The notes: generated from the letters alone by a model not told the origin. A stretch of DNA of 64,000 nt from Janthinobacterium lividum PAMC 25724 (GCA_000242815.2 AHHB01000037.1:186001-250000); one strand, 5' to 3'. Counted from the first letter of the stretch, positions 50,073 through 59,124 are shown. Numbers and translations are program-made.

Positions 50073-50588
50073 TCAGGCTTCCATGGCTTCGTATGCAAAA
50101 CGCACTTCCTCGCCAAATTTATCGAGGAACATCAGGGCGCGCACGCTTTGCGCGGCATTCGCATAGTCGTATGCGTCAAGCTGGGCCGCCACCTGCTCCA
50201 GCAGGGCCTTGCGCTCGCCACGCAGCTGGCGGTCCAAGACGTCGAGCGCGTCGGCATCCTTGCCGGCCCGGGCCTCGCCCAGTTCCTCGCGCCACTCCAT
50301 CTGCTGCATCAGGAAGCTGAGCGGCATGGCCGTGTTCGATTCCGTCTGTAAATCGACACCATGGAGTTCGCACAGGTATTGCGCGCGCTTTTGCGGGCTC
50401 TTCAGGGTCTGGTAGGCTTCATTGGCGCGCGTGGCCCATTGCATCGCCACGCGCTTTTCAGCGCTGCTGGCGTTGATGAAGCGGTCCGGATGGACCTTGC
50501 CCTGCACGTCGCGGTAGGCCGCGTCGAGCGCACTCATGTCGAGCCCGAAGTGCGCCGGCAACTGGAATAGTTCGAAGTGATTTTGCAT
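50073..50588 (-). CDS. hscB: J-protein co-chaperone HscB
   Basis: 171 aa. J domain with HPD at 33-35 (GKVHPDRF) and NEAYQTLKSPQKRAQY; C-terminal three-helix domain for IscU. Pairs with hscA. Confidence 0.96.
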   Translation of the reverse strand: MQNHFELFQLPAHFGLDMSALDAAYRDVQGKVHPDRFINASSAEKRVAMQWATRANEAYQTLKSPQKRAQYLCELHGVDLQTESNTAMPLSFLMQQMEWREELGEARAGKDADALDVLDRQLRGERKALLEQVAAQLDAYDYANAAQSVRALMFLDKFGEEVRFAYEAMEA

Positions 50589-50654
50589 AATTGTCGGTGG
50601 TCGCTGTACCGCAATCGATAGGTACAGCGCACCGACCGGGGTCTTGCCAGCTGT

Positions 50655-50975
50655 TTAAATCCTGAAGGACTCGCCGCAGCCGCAGGCGTCTTTTTCATTC
50701 GGATTGTGGAACTTGAAGCCTTCGTTCAAGCCTTCGCGCGCGAAATCGAGTTCCGTGCCATCGATGTAAGGCAGGCTTTTCGGGTCGACGAAGACCTTCA
50801 CGCCATGCGATTCGAAGACGCTGTCTTCGGCCGCTACTTCATCGACATATTCGAGCTTGTAAGCGAGGCCCGAGCAGCCCGTGGTGCGCACGCCAAAGCG
50901 CAGGCCCATGCCCTTGCCGCGCCGTTCGATATAACGGTTGATATGTTTCGCCGCTTTTTCGGTCAGTGTGATCAT
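50655..50975 (-). CDS. iscA: A-type Fe-S carrier IscA
   Basis: 106 aa. Three conserved Cys at 34, 98 and 100 (TTGCSG and ACGCGE). Start MITLTEKA at 50975; upstream extension not supported. Carrier for cluster transfer. Confidence 0.96.
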   Translation of the reverse strand: MITLTEKAAKHINRYIERRGKGMGLRFGVRTTGCSGLAYKLEYVDEVAAEDSVFESHGVKVFVDPKSLPYIDGTELDFAREGLNEGFKFHNPNEKDACGCGESFRI

Positions 50976-51026
50976 GTATTTCTCCGCAACGACCCCGGCC
51001 TTGCGGCTGGGGCGGGCTGCCAACGT

Positions 51027-51416
51027 TTAAGCGGCTACTGGATGGCGGGTCTGGTAGTCCAGAACAGCTGCCTTGATGGCGTCTTCGGCCAGGATGGAGC
51101 AGTGGATCTTGACTGGCGGCAGGGCCAGTTCTTCAGCGATCTGCGTATTCTTGATGGCCAGCGCCTGGTCCAGCGTCTTGCCCTTGACCCATTCGGTCAC
51201 CAGCGAGCTCGACGCGATGGCCGAACCGCAGCCATAGGTCTTGAATTTCGCGTCTTCGATCAGGCCATCGGCGCCGACCTTGATCTGCAGTTTCATCACA
51301 TCGCCGCAGGCGGGCGCGCCCACCATGCCAGTGCCGATGGTGTCATCACCCTTGTCGAAAGCGCCCACGTTGCGTGGGTTTTCGTAGTGATCGAGTACTT
51401 TGTCCGAGTAAGCCAT
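51027..51416 (-). CDS. iscU: Fe-S scaffold protein IscU
   Basis: 129 aa. Cluster ligands Cys37, Asp39, Cys63, His105 and Cys106 are all present, with the HscA-recognition LPPVK at 99-103. AAAGGAGC lies ahead of the ATG. Confidence 0.97.
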   Translation of the reverse strand: MAYSDKVLDHYENPRNVGAFDKGDDTIGTGMVGAPACGDVMKLQIKVGADGLIEDAKFKTYGCGSAIASSSLVTEWVKGKTLDQALAIKNTQIAEELALPPVKIHCSILAEDAIKAAVLDYQTRHPVAA

Positions 51417-51440
51417 TTTGATGCTCCTTTAATATTCTTG

Positions 51441-51460
51441 CCGGCCCCTTGAGGGACCGG
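51441..51460 (-). other. Small hairpin ahead of iscU
   Basis: CCGG-c-CCC (51441-51448) pairs with GGG-a-CCGG (51453-51460). It is just upstream of the iscU ribosome binding site and could affect its translation. Confidence 0.45.
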
Positions 51461-51472
51461 GATTAATAAGTG

Positions 51473-51581
51473 CCTGAAAACCGTCGCGAGCCGAAGTGAC
51501 TTGTGGCCGAGAAGCGCAACTGTGCTTGAGCACAGCAGGCATCGCAGGCCGTACATCGCGACGCGCAGCAGCTTAGTCAGG
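51473..51581 (-). other. Nested-hairpin element between iscS and iscU
   Basis: Nested pairings, outermost first: CCTGA/TCAGG, GTCGCGA/TCGCGAC (51483-51489 with 51556-51562), GGCC/GGCC (51505-51508 with 51547-51550), GCG/CGC, and CTGTGC-TTGA-GCACAG (51520-51535). All are collinear, giving one long imperfect stem in the iscS-iscU transcript. No T-run, so not a plain terminator. Could be an RNA regulatory element or an inserted palindromic repeat. Confidence 0.65.
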
Positions 51582-51586
51582 TACTT

Positions 51587-52843
51587 TTAGTGTGCCGCCC
51601 ATTGGATCGAATTGATGTCGATCCCATCCTTGAACATGTCCCACAGGGGCGACAGCTCACGCAGTTTGTGTACTTTCGTTTTCAGCAAGTTCACGGCGAA
51701 GTCGATATCGGCCTCGGTCGAGAAGCGGCCGATGGTAAAGCGGATCGAGCTGTGCGCCAGTTCGTCGCTGCGGCCCAGGGCGCGCAGCACGTAAGACGGT
51801 TCCAGGCTGGCCGAGGTGCAGGCCGAACCGGACGACACGGCGATATCCTTGATCGCCATGATCAGCGACTCGCCTTCGACGTAGTTGAAGCTGACGTTCA
51901 GGTTGTGCGGCACGCGCTGCTCCATGTCGCCGTTGATGTAGACTTCTTCGATCTCTTGCAAGCCCTTGGCCAGGCGGTCGCGCAAGGCCTTGATGCGGCT
52001 AACTTCACTGTCCATTTCTTCCTTGGCGATGCGGAACGCTTCGCCCATGCCGACGATCTGATGCGTAGGCAAGGTGCCCGAGCGCAGGCCGCGCTCATGG
52101 CCGCCGCCGTGCATCTGCGCTTCCAGGCGCACGCGCGGCTTGCGGCACACGTACAGGGCGCCCATGCCCTTCGGGCCGTAGGTTTTGTGCGCCGTGAAGG
52201 TCATCAGATCGACTTTGCTCTTTTGCAGGTCGATGGCGACCTTGCCCGTCGCTTGCGAAGCGTCGCAATGGAAGATGATGCCTTTCGAGCGGCAGAACGC
52301 ACCGATCTCGTCGATCGGCTGGATCACGCCGATCTCGTTGTTCACCAGCATCACCGACACCATGGTGGTGTCCGGGCGCACGGCCGCAGCGAGCTGTTCA
52401 ACGGTAATGAGGCCGTTGTCCTGCGGCTCCAGATACGTTGCTTCGAAACCGATGCGTTCCAGTTCACGCACCGCGTCGAGCACCGATTTATGCTCGGTCT
52501 TGACGGTGATGATGTGCTTGCCCTTGGTCTTGTAGAACTGCGCCGCGCCCTTGATGGCCAGGTTGTTGCTTTCTGTCGCGCCGGAAGTCCAGATGATTTC
52601 ACGCGGATCGGCGTTCACCAGGGCAGCCACGTGGCCGCGTGCCTCTTCTACGGCTTTTTCAGCCGTCCAGCCATACATGTGGCTGCGCGATGCTGGATTG
52701 CCGAACTGCTCGCGCAGGTAGGGAATCATCTTGTCGGCGACGCGTGGATCAATCGGCGTCGTCGACGAGTAATCCATGTAGATCGGAAAATGCGGTGCGG
52801 TTTCAAAGTGCACTTGGCCTACGTTTTTTTCAGGGGCGTTCAT
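51587..52843 (-). CDS. iscS: Cysteine desulfurase IscS
   Basis: 418 aa PLP enzyme, sulfur donor for clusters. PLP Lys220 ([12 protein letters not shown]) and loop Cys342 ([14 protein letters not shown]). Start at 52843 has GGAG seven bases ahead; 14 residues longer at the N-terminus than the E. coli enzyme. Confidence 0.97.
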   Translation of the reverse strand: MNAPEKNVGQVHFETAPHFPIYMDYSSTTPIDPRVADKMIPYLREQFGNPASRSHMYGWTAEKAVEEARGHVAALVNADPREIIWTSGATESNNLAIKGAAQFYKTKGKHIITVKTEHKSVLDAVRELERIGFEATYLEPQDNGLITVEQLAAAVRPDTTMVSVMLVNNEIGVIQPIDEIGAFCRSKGIIFHCDASQATGKVAIDLQKSKVDLMTFTAHKTYGPKGMGALYVCRKPRVRLEAQMHGGGHERGLRSGTLPTHQIVGMGEAFRIAKEEMDSEVSRIKALRDRLAKGLQEIEEVYINGDMEQRVPHNLNVSFNYVEGESLIMAIKDIAVSSGSACTSASLEPSYVLRALGRSDELAHSSIRFTIGRFSTEADIDFAVNLLKTKVHKLRELSPLWDMFKDGIDINSIQWAAH

Positions 52844-52885
52844 CAATAACTCCAATGCAATCAGCAACTTAGTATTTTATAATGG

Positions 52886-53362
52886 TCAACCAATGGCGGC
52901 GTGGTTACGGTGTATTACCAACACGCTTTGATCGGCAATCTTTTGTCTCTGCTGGTCGACCAGGTCCTGCAGAGACACAGAATCCAGATAATCGACCATT
53001 TTTTCGTTGAGTGTGGACCACAATTCATGCGTCATGCAGCGCGCACCCGAGGCCGAGTCGGCACCGTGGCAATGTTCCTTGCCACCACACTGTGTGGCGT
53101 CGAGCGGTTCGTCGACGGCGATAATGATGTCGGCCACCGTCACCTTGTCGGCCCGCCGCGCCAGGCTGTAGCCGCCACCCGGGCCGCGAATCGACTCGAC
53201 GATTTCATGCCGGCGCAGCTTGCCGAACAGCTGCTCCAGGTAGGACAGGGAAATCGACTGGCGCTGACTGATGCCAGACAAAGTGACCGGCCCCTTGCCC
53301 TGGCGCAGGGCAAGATCAATCATCGCTGTCACGGCAAAACGGCCTTTTGTAGTCAGACGCAT
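52886..53362 (-). CDS. iscR: Fe-S cluster regulator IscR (Rrf2 family)
   Basis: 158 aa. Winged helix with recognition helix around QSISLSYLEQLFGKLRR; [2Fe-2S] ligands Cys92, Cys98, Cys109 and His112. The gap between the second and third Cys is 10 residues, against 5 in E. coli (C92/C98/C104/H107). GAGGA precedes ATG 53362. Represses its own operon when cluster-loaded. Confidence 0.95.
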   Translation of the reverse strand: MRLTTKGRFAVTAMIDLALRQGKGPVTLSGISQRQSISLSYLEQLFGKLRRHEIVESIRGPGGGYSLARRADKVTVADIIIAVDEPLDATQCGGKEHCHGADSASGARCMTHELWSTLNEKMVDYLDSVSLQDLVDQQRQKIADQSVLVIHRNHAAIG

Positions 53363-53430
53363 ACATCCTCGGCTCAACTGTTCAATAACTGGTTTAGAAT
53401 CTTGCGGCTCATCAACTCTTCAAGGTCTGA

Positions 53431-53455
53431 GTAGTTGAATGATTTAGTCAAGTAT
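53431..53455 (-). promoter_or_regulatory. IscR type-1-like site at the isc promoter
   Basis: On the minus strand ATACTTGACTA begins the site, matching the ATASYYGACTR half of the type-1 IscR consensus, with an AT-rich centre after it. TTGACT inside it also serves as a -35 for iscR. Confidence 0.6.
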
Positions 53456-53589
53456 AGCAAAATTCGGCGGGGTTTGTCAGAGCGCCCTCGATGACCACAG
53501 GGCTGGCAGGGGCATGATCGGCCGCGCCAGGCGCGGCGGCTTCAGGAAAGCAAGCGCGAGGAAATCACAGGCGCTCTCAGCACCCTTTA

Positions 53590-54141
53590 TCAGCCCCTCA
53601 AGGCGGAGCGCACTTTCATCAGTTCAAAGCCCAGCAGGTTCAAGCCGTCCCAGCGCGCGGGGTCAGCGATGCGTGGATTGTCCGACGCCAGGCCCACGCC
53701 CCAGATGCGATCGACGGGACTGGCTTCGACGATGACGCGCTCGCCCGTACCAAGCAAAAACTTGCGCAGCGCGGCCTTTTGCGAAAATTTGGCAAAGTTG
53801 CCATCGAAGACGATGCCGGCGCGCGCCGCTTCCCACGCCTTGGCGTCGAAATTGCTCACTTCGCGCCCCAGCTTCTTCACTTCCGACGGCCGCTCGGCCG
53901 CCACGATGCGCGCCTGCACCGCCGTATCGCCAAACAGGGCCGCTTTTTGCGCCATCATGTAATGCTCGGCCGTCGCATAGGTCACGCCAGCTAAGCTGAA
54001 CGGCGACGGAAACCACTGGCTGAAGCAACTTTTGTCGGGCACCTGCGGCTGCGCCGGTGTGTGCCCCCAGAAATACAGATAGTCGGGCACGCCACCGGCC
54101 GCTATCCACGCCTTCAATTCTTCCACGTTACTGATTTGCAT
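53590..54141 (-). CDS. NADAR (YbiA-like) family protein
   Basis: 183 aa. Family motifs: YLYFWGH, FSQWFPSPF, TAEHYMMAQKA, EASPVDRIWGVG and GLNLLGFELMKVR. NADAR proteins are N-glycosidases acting on riboflavin-pathway intermediates (YbiA) or removing ADP-ribose from nucleic acid. No DarT or other ADP-ribosyltransferase is nearby, so the housekeeping type is likelier. Confidence 0.92.
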   Translation of the reverse strand: MQISNVEELKAWIAAGGVPDYLYFWGHTPAQPQVPDKSCFSQWFPSPFSLAGVTYATAEHYMMAQKAALFGDTAVQARIVAAERPSEVKKLGREVSNFDAKAWEAARAGIVFDGNFAKFSQKAALRKFLLGTGERVIVEASPVDRIWGVGLASDNPRIADPARWDGLNLLGFELMKVRSALRG

Positions 54142-54179
54142 ATTCCCTGCACTTCCGCCAGAGCGGCGTCAATTCAATC

Positions 54180-54959
54180 TCAAGCACGCAATAGTTGCAT
54201 CGGGCCAAACAAGGCCTGCATGTCACGATTGCCGATAAAAGACAGATTATACGGATGTTCTGCCGTCACCTGGGGCAGCAGCGCCGCCACCGGCAGGCGC
54301 TTGACGAGCTCGGCAATCTTGCCCCACAGCACCAATTGCGGCATGGGCGCGCCGCCCTGCTGCGCCAGCGCCGCCAGCACCACTTGCAGGAAGGGCAGCC
54401 AGCCGCGTGCATCCTGTACGGGCGGCACATGGGCACGGAACACCAACGCCGCATTGAGCAGCAAGAAACCCTGCCCCATCATCTTGTGCTGCAATTCAGG
54501 CAAGGTCTGGATGACGCCACAGCCCGGCAACTGCGCCGCCACCGCCACAGGCGCCATGGCCGCGCCGGACGTGTCACCGGCCTGCAACTGGCCGTCTGCC
54601 ACCAGCAGCATCTTCATGAAGTTGCGCAAGGACGTGGCGCGGTTGACGGGCTTCGACAGGCCCGTCGCAGACCACAGGCTGCCGACGGCGCCATCCATGA
54701 AGCATACGCCGGTGGCGCTGGCGGCGCGCGGATACGGCCCCTCGCCCACCAACACGTAGCGCACCTGCGACAGCGGCAAGGCAAAGGCGGCGAACAGCCG
54801 GCCCTGCGTCGGCAGGTAATCATCGACGGCCAGCGCCGGCAAATAGGCGCTGTCGGCCGCCATCACCGCATGCAAGCCGCGCAGCAGGATGGGATGCCAG
54901 GAAGCATGCGCCAGGGACAGGGCATCGGTGATGCTGGCAGGAATGGTGGTAACGGTCAT
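54180..54959 (-). CDS. Uracil-DNA glycosylase-fold protein with altered active site
   Basis: 259 aa. It aligns by eye with family 1 UDG along its length: VLVGEGPYP (72-77 for GQDPYH), SLRNFMK, LLLNAAL (166-172), LVLWGK and AEHPYN (HPSPLS). The general-base Asp of GQDPYH is Gly74 and the last His is Pro77; the Asn and the second-motif His (235) remain. It may bind DNA or base without classical uracil excision, or use another chemistry. Start at 54959 by fit. Confidence 0.65.
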   Translation of the reverse strand: MTVTTIPASITDALSLAHASWHPILLRGLHAVMAADSAYLPALAVDDYLPTQGRLFAAFALPLSQVRYVLVGEGPYPRAASATGVCFMDGAVGSLWSATGLSKPVNRATSLRNFMKMLLVADGQLQAGDTSGAAMAPVAVAAQLPGCGVIQTLPELQHKMMGQGFLLLNAALVFRAHVPPVQDARGWLPFLQVVLAALAQQGGAPMPQLVLWGKIAELVKRLPVAALLPQVTAEHPYNLSFIGNRDMQALFGPMQLLRA

Positions 54960-55051
54960 TGGGCGTGAAAGATTTGGGCAAACGCAAATTGTAGCGCACC
55001 GGCAAGCTGGCATCGCCGAAGCATCACTAGCCAAAACCCATTGCGCATAAG

Positions 55052-55084
55052 AAAGCCCCGGCCTGCATGCTGGCCGGGGCTTTT
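55052..55084. terminator. Strong intrinsic terminator
   Basis: AAAGCCCCGGCC (55052-55063) pairs perfectly with GGCCGGGGCTTT (55072-55083). A/T tails on both sides; ends the maiA operon on the minus strand. Confidence 0.88.
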
Positions 55085-55106
55085 ACCTGTTTGACGCAGA
55101 TCCTTC

Positions 55107-55757
55107 CTATTCGGCGTCAGGCTGCTGCGCTGGATGGGCAGCAGCAAACGCGGGCAAGCTGGCGCAATGCGCATGGATGCGCGCAATGCGCGGGTAAGGC
55201 GTCAGGTCGATGGCGAAACGCTGCGCGTTGAACACTTGCGGCACCAGGCAGCAGTCGGCCAGCGTCGGGCCGTCGCCGTGGCAGAACAGGCCCACGGCGC
55301 CAGGATCGCTCTGCGCCAGCAGCGCTTCCACGGCCGCCAGCCCCTCGGCCATCCAGTGCCGGTACCACTGCTGCTTGATCTCGTCCGACAGGCCAAGCGT
55401 GTTTTTCAGGTATGTCAAGACGCGCAGATTCGTCAGCGGATGGGCGTCGCAGGCGATCGCCAGCGCCAGCGCGCGCACGCGCGCGCGTCCCAGCGCATCC
55501 ACCGGCAGCAGCGGCACGCCAGGGCGCGTCTCGTCGAGATATTCAAGGATGGCCAGCGACTGCGTCAGGATGGCGCCATCGTCATCGAGCGCCGGCACCA
55601 GCGCCGACGGGTTGACGGCGCGGTAGGCTGGCAGCAGCTGCTGCCCGCCGCCCTGCAGCAGATGCACGGGGATGCTGGCGTAATCGATGCCCTTTATGTT
55701 TAAGGCAATACGCACGCGGTAGGCGGCCGAACTGCGGAAATAGGTGTACAGCTTCAT
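55107..55757 (-). CDS. maiA: Maleylacetoacetate isomerase (zeta-class GST)
   Basis: 216 aa. Glutathione-binding SSAAYRVRIALNIKG at the N-terminus, PALDDDGAILTQSLAILEYLDE in parts, C-terminal GST helix bundle with DCCLVPQVFNAQRF. Isomerises maleylacetoacetate or maleylpyruvate with glutathione. 14 bp after the hydrolase gene. Confidence 0.93.
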   Translation of the reverse strand: MKLYTYFRSSAAYRVRIALNIKGIDYASIPVHLLQGGGQQLLPAYRAVNPSALVPALDDDGAILTQSLAILEYLDETRPGVPLLPVDALGRARVRALALAIACDAHPLTNLRVLTYLKNTLGLSDEIKQQWYRHWMAEGLAAVEALLAQSDPGAVGLFCHGDGPTLADCCLVPQVFNAQRFAIDLTPYPRIARIHAHCASLPAFAAAHPAQQPDAE

Positions 55758-55771
55758 GGCGCGCCCTCCCC

Positions 55772-56806
55772 TCAGGCGTGGCCGGCGCTGTTGCCGGCAT
55801 ACCGGGCCACGGTCTGCTCGATGCTGCCGAAGATGCTGGCGCCTGCGGCGTCGCGCATCTCGATGCGCAGCGTATCGCCGAACTTCAGGTACGCCGTCTT
55901 CGGCGCGCCGTGTTCGATGGTTTCATACATGCGCACTTCGGCCAGGCAGCAGTAACCCACCCCGCCGTTCTCGATGCTGGAGCCGAACAGGTTGCCCTGC
56001 TTGTTCGACACGGTACCGGAACCGATGATGCTGCCAGCGCCCAATTCGCGCGTCCTGGCCGCATGGGCGACGAGTTGCGCAAAATTGAAGGTCATGTCTT
56101 CGCCCGCATTCGGTTTGCCGAAGGGCTGGTCGTTCAGGTCCACCAGCAGCGGCAGGTGCAGCTTGCTGTCCGCCCAGTCGGCGCCGAGTTCGTCCGGCGT
56201 GACGGCGACGGGCGAAAACGCGCTGGCCGCCTTCGACTGGAAGAAACCGAAGCCCTTGGCCAGCTCGCCCGGGATCAGGTTGCGCAGCGAAACATCATTG
56301 ACCAGCATCACCAGGCGTATCGATTTCGCGGCTTCGGCTAGGCTGGCGCCCATGGCCACGTCACCGGTGATGACCGCCACTTCCGCTTCCAGGTCGATGC
56401 CCCACTCTTCCGACAGGGCGAAGATCGGGTCGCGCGGACCGATAAAGCTGTCCGAGCCGCCCTGGTACATCAGCGGGTCCGTATAGAACGAGGCTGGCAC
56501 TTCCGCATTGCGCGCCTTGCGCACCAGTTCGACGTGGTTGATGTAGGCGGACCCATCGGCCCACTGGTAGGCGCGCGGCAGCGGCGAGTGGCACTGACAG
56601 GCATCAAACGGCTGCGCGTCCGGTGCGTGGCCGGCATTCAGGTCGGCGTATGCCTGTTCCAGTTTCGGCACGACGGCGTCCCAGTTGTCGAGCGCAGCCT
56701 GCAAGGTGGGGGCGATGGCGGCCACGCGCTGGTACTGGCGCAGATCGCGGCTAACGAGGATCAGGGCGCCGTCGCGGCTGCCGTTTTTCAGAGTTGCGAA
56801 TTTCAT
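55772..56806 (-). CDS. Fumarylacetoacetate hydrolase family protein
   Basis: 344 aa. The FAH C-terminal domain shows DLEAEVAVITGDV (metal Glu), MLVNDVSLRNL and GSIIGSGTVSNKQG. Should cleave fumarylacetoacetate or fumarylpyruvate made by MaiA. Full-length for the bacterial two-domain type. Confidence 0.9.
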   Translation of the reverse strand: MKFATLKNGSRDGALILVSRDLRQYQRVAAIAPTLQAALDNWDAVVPKLEQAYADLNAGHAPDAQPFDACQCHSPLPRAYQWADGSAYINHVELVRKARNAEVPASFYTDPLMYQGGSDSFIGPRDPIFALSEEWGIDLEAEVAVITGDVAMGASLAEAAKSIRLVMLVNDVSLRNLIPGELAKGFGFFQSKAASAFSPVAVTPDELGADWADSKLHLPLLVDLNDQPFGKPNAGEDMTFNFAQLVAHAARTRELGAGSIIGSGTVSNKQGNLFGSSIENGGVGYCCLAEVRMYETIEHGAPKTAYLKFGDTLRIEMRDAAGASIFGSIEQTVARYAGNSAGHA

Positions 56807-56867
56807 GGTGTTCCTTGTTTTGCTTAGTGTTCAGATGGTGTCAGGCGGCGTGCTCTACGTGCTGCGC

Positions 56868-57401
56868 TCACGCTTCAGCCGGCGCGTGCATCCAGGCGGC
56901 GTGCTTCGGTGCGCGGCGTGTCTGCGACCATTCTTCCAGCATTGCCCATTTGACGGCGTCCAGTTTTTCCATCATCTCGGGCGTGCCCACGTTGGCCGCC
57001 AGTTCCAGGCGGTGGCCGTTCGGGTCGAAGAAATATATCGACTGAAAGATGGCGTGATTGACGGGGCCCAGCACCTCGATGCCGGCAGCGACCAGGCGCT
57101 CCTTGGCAGCGAGCAGTTCGTCCATGCTGGCCACTTCCAGTGCCAGATGCTGCACCCAAGCCGGGGTATTGCGATCGCGGTCCATCGGCGGCTGCGTCGG
57201 CAGCTCAAAGAAGGCCAGCACATTGCCCTGGCCCGCGTCGAGGAAAACATGCATGTACGGGTCCGGCGCCTTGGTTGACGGCACCAGGTCTTCGGCGATG
57301 GCGAGAACGAAATTCATGTTCAAATGCTTGACGTACCACTCGACGGTTTTCTTCGCGTCGATGCAGCGGTAGGCGACGTGGTGGATTTGCTTAATCTTCA
57401 T
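56868..57401 (-). CDS. VOC family protein, dioxygenase-like
   Basis: 177 aa vicinal-oxygen-chelate protein with metal ligands likely at His7/8 (KQIHHVAYRC), His about 103 (WVQHLALEV) and Glu in NGHRLELAAN. First gene of a three-gene catabolic operon with the FAH-family and maiA genes; it may open or modify the aromatic ring or act as an isomerase. Exact reaction not readable. Confidence 0.85.
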   Translation of the reverse strand: MKIKQIHHVAYRCIDAKKTVEWYVKHLNMNFVLAIAEDLVPSTKAPDPYMHVFLDAGQGNVLAFFELPTQPPMDRDRNTPAWVQHLALEVASMDELLAAKERLVAAGIEVLGPVNHAIFQSIYFFDPNGHRLELAANVGTPEMMEKLDAVKWAMLEEWSQTRRAPKHAAWMHAPAEA

Positions 57402-57526
57402 GCTCTATCTCCAATGGATGGCGCCTTGGGCGCGATGGCTGGCGTGTTGCTCCGCTTTTCACCATTAGAATCGAGTTACAGCTATCATACAAACAATTTT
57501 TAACCATTGATTTATCGGATTATCTT
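57402..57526. promoter_or_regulatory. Divergent promoter region, catabolic operon / LysR gene
   Basis: 125-bp AT-rich spacer between oppositely directed genes. The stretch near 57483-57510 (ATCATACAAAC ... ACCATTGAT) has imperfect dyad symmetry and could be the LysR site. Low confidence on the exact site. Confidence 0.45.
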
Positions 57527-58471
57527 ATGAGTCCCAGCCTGCGACAGATGCGCGCCTTCGTGGCCCTGGCCAAGACCGGCAGTTTTACTCTGGCCGCCGA
57601 ATACCTGCATGTGACGCAATCAGCGCTGAGCGGCTTGATCAAAGAACTGGAAAACGTGCTCGGCGTGCGCGTGGTCGAGCGCAGTACACGCAAAACACAG
57701 CTATCCGAAATCGGCCGCGAACTATATCCGCTGTTTGAAAAGATGATCGAGGATCTCGATGGCGCCATGGCCGGCATCGCCCAGCGCAAGGCACTGAAAA
57801 CAGGCCTGGTGCGCATCGCTGCGCCACAGATGATGGCATGTACCCTGCTGCCTGAAGTGATCGCCGCCTACCGCCAGGCACACCCGGAAGTGCAGTTGCG
57901 CCTGGTAGATTGCCCCGTGGAAAACGTATCGGCGCGCGTCTTCAGCGGCGAGGTCGATTTCGGCATCGGCCCCGAACGCGATCCAACAGCGGAAATCGTC
58001 GCGCAAGTGCTGTTCGAAATGCCCTTCGTGCTGGTCTTCCCCGAACGCCATCCCCTGCAGCAAAAAGAGCGCGTCACCTGGGCCGACGTGGGCGACTACC
58101 CATTCATCTCGCTGCAGGGCCAGTTCACGGAACGCTTGCTGCGCGACATGCACGGCAGCTTTCGCGACCTGTCGCTCAATGCCTACAATGAAGTCACGTT
58201 CATGACGACGGCGCTGGCCATGGTCAGCGCCAACCTCGGCATCACGGTGTGCCTGCCGTATGCAGAACCGATGGTCAAGCTATACCAGTTGCAGATGCGT
58301 GCCCTGCACGAGCCGGAACTGACGCGGCGCTTTTTCGTCTACACGAAGACGGGACGTTCGCTGTCGCCGGCGGCCGAAAGCTTCATGGCCTTTTTATTCC
58401 AGTTCGTCGAGACGCACGAGTGGAACGTGGGCGCGGCCCGCACCGCGCTGCCGGCGCGCGGCACCTTATAA
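57527..58471 (+). CDS. LysR family transcriptional regulator
   Basis: 314 aa. HTH at 3-60 (LRQMRAFVALAKTGSFTLAAE in part, TQSALSGLIKELE) and a periplasmic-binding-like effector domain. Divergent from the VOC/FAH/MaiA operon, so most likely its activator with an aromatic intermediate as inducer. Confidence 0.93.
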   Translation: MSPSLRQMRAFVALAKTGSFTLAAEYLHVTQSALSGLIKELENVLGVRVVERSTRKTQLSEIGRELYPLFEKMIEDLDGAMAGIAQRKALKTGLVRIAAPQMMACTLLPEVIAAYRQAHPEVQLRLVDCPVENVSARVFSGEVDFGIGPERDPTAEIVAQVLFEMPFVLVFPERHPLQQKERVTWADVGDYPFISLQGQFTERLLRDMHGSFRDLSLNAYNEVTFMTTALAMVSANLGITVCLPYAEPMVKLYQLQMRALHEPELTRRFFVYTKTGRSLSPAAESFMAFLFQFVETHEWNVGAARTALPARGTL

Positions 58472-58500
58472 TGGCGCATCGCCCCTTTTGCGCCAGCACC

Positions 58501-59124
58501 ATGACCCAGCCTGACCAGTACCACCTGTCGCCTATCGACGCCGCCACCATCGCCATCAACCAGCGCATGCACAGATTCGACGGGCGCGAGCAAGTCTGGC
58601 TGTTTGGCTATGGCTCGCTGATCTACAAAGCCGACTTTGCCTATCTTGAACGGCGCCCCGCCAGCATCGCCGGCTGGACGCGGCGCTTCTGGCAAGGCTC
58701 GCACGATCATCGGGGCACACCGATGGCCCCGGGCAGGGTCGCCACCATCGTGCCGCAGGCAGGCGCCATCTGCGACGGCATGGCCTATCTGATCACGCCC
58801 GAAGTTTTCGCCCACCTCGACCACCGCGAAAAGAATGGTTATTTGCGCCTGGCCAGCGAGATCAGCTTCGACGATGGCAGCAAGGCCGATGGCCTGGTGT
58901 ACATCGCGAATGAAGAAAACGCCGCCTTCCTCGGGGCAGCATCGGAACTCGACATCGCACGCCAGATCGCCCGATCAAACGGCCCCAGTGGCCCGAACAG
59001 CGAGTATCTGCTACACCTGGCCATGGCCCTGCGCGAACTGGGCAAGAGTGATCCGCACGTCTTTGCCATCGAGCGACATCTGGCACAGCTACAGGACCAC
59101 GCCACAGCGCCCTCCGGCGCCTGA
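58501..59124 (+). CDS. ChaC-like gamma-glutamylcyclotransferase
   Basis: 207 aa. VWLFGYGSLIYKADF, GWTRRFWQGSHDHRGTP and LDHREKNGYLR (catalytic Glu) fit the ChaC/GCG family, which cuts glutathione to 5-oxoproline and Cys-Gly. Start at 58501 by fit; an ATG at 58471 overlapping the LysR stop is the alternative. Glutathione also serves MaiA nearby. Confidence 0.88.
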   Translation: MTQPDQYHLSPIDAATIAINQRMHRFDGREQVWLFGYGSLIYKADFAYLERRPASIAGWTRRFWQGSHDHRGTPMAPGRVATIVPQAGAICDGMAYLITPEVFAHLDHREKNGYLRLASEISFDDGSKADGLVYIANEENAAFLGAASELDIARQIARSNGPSGPNSEYLLHLAMALRELGKSDPHVFAIERHLAQLQDHATAPSGA

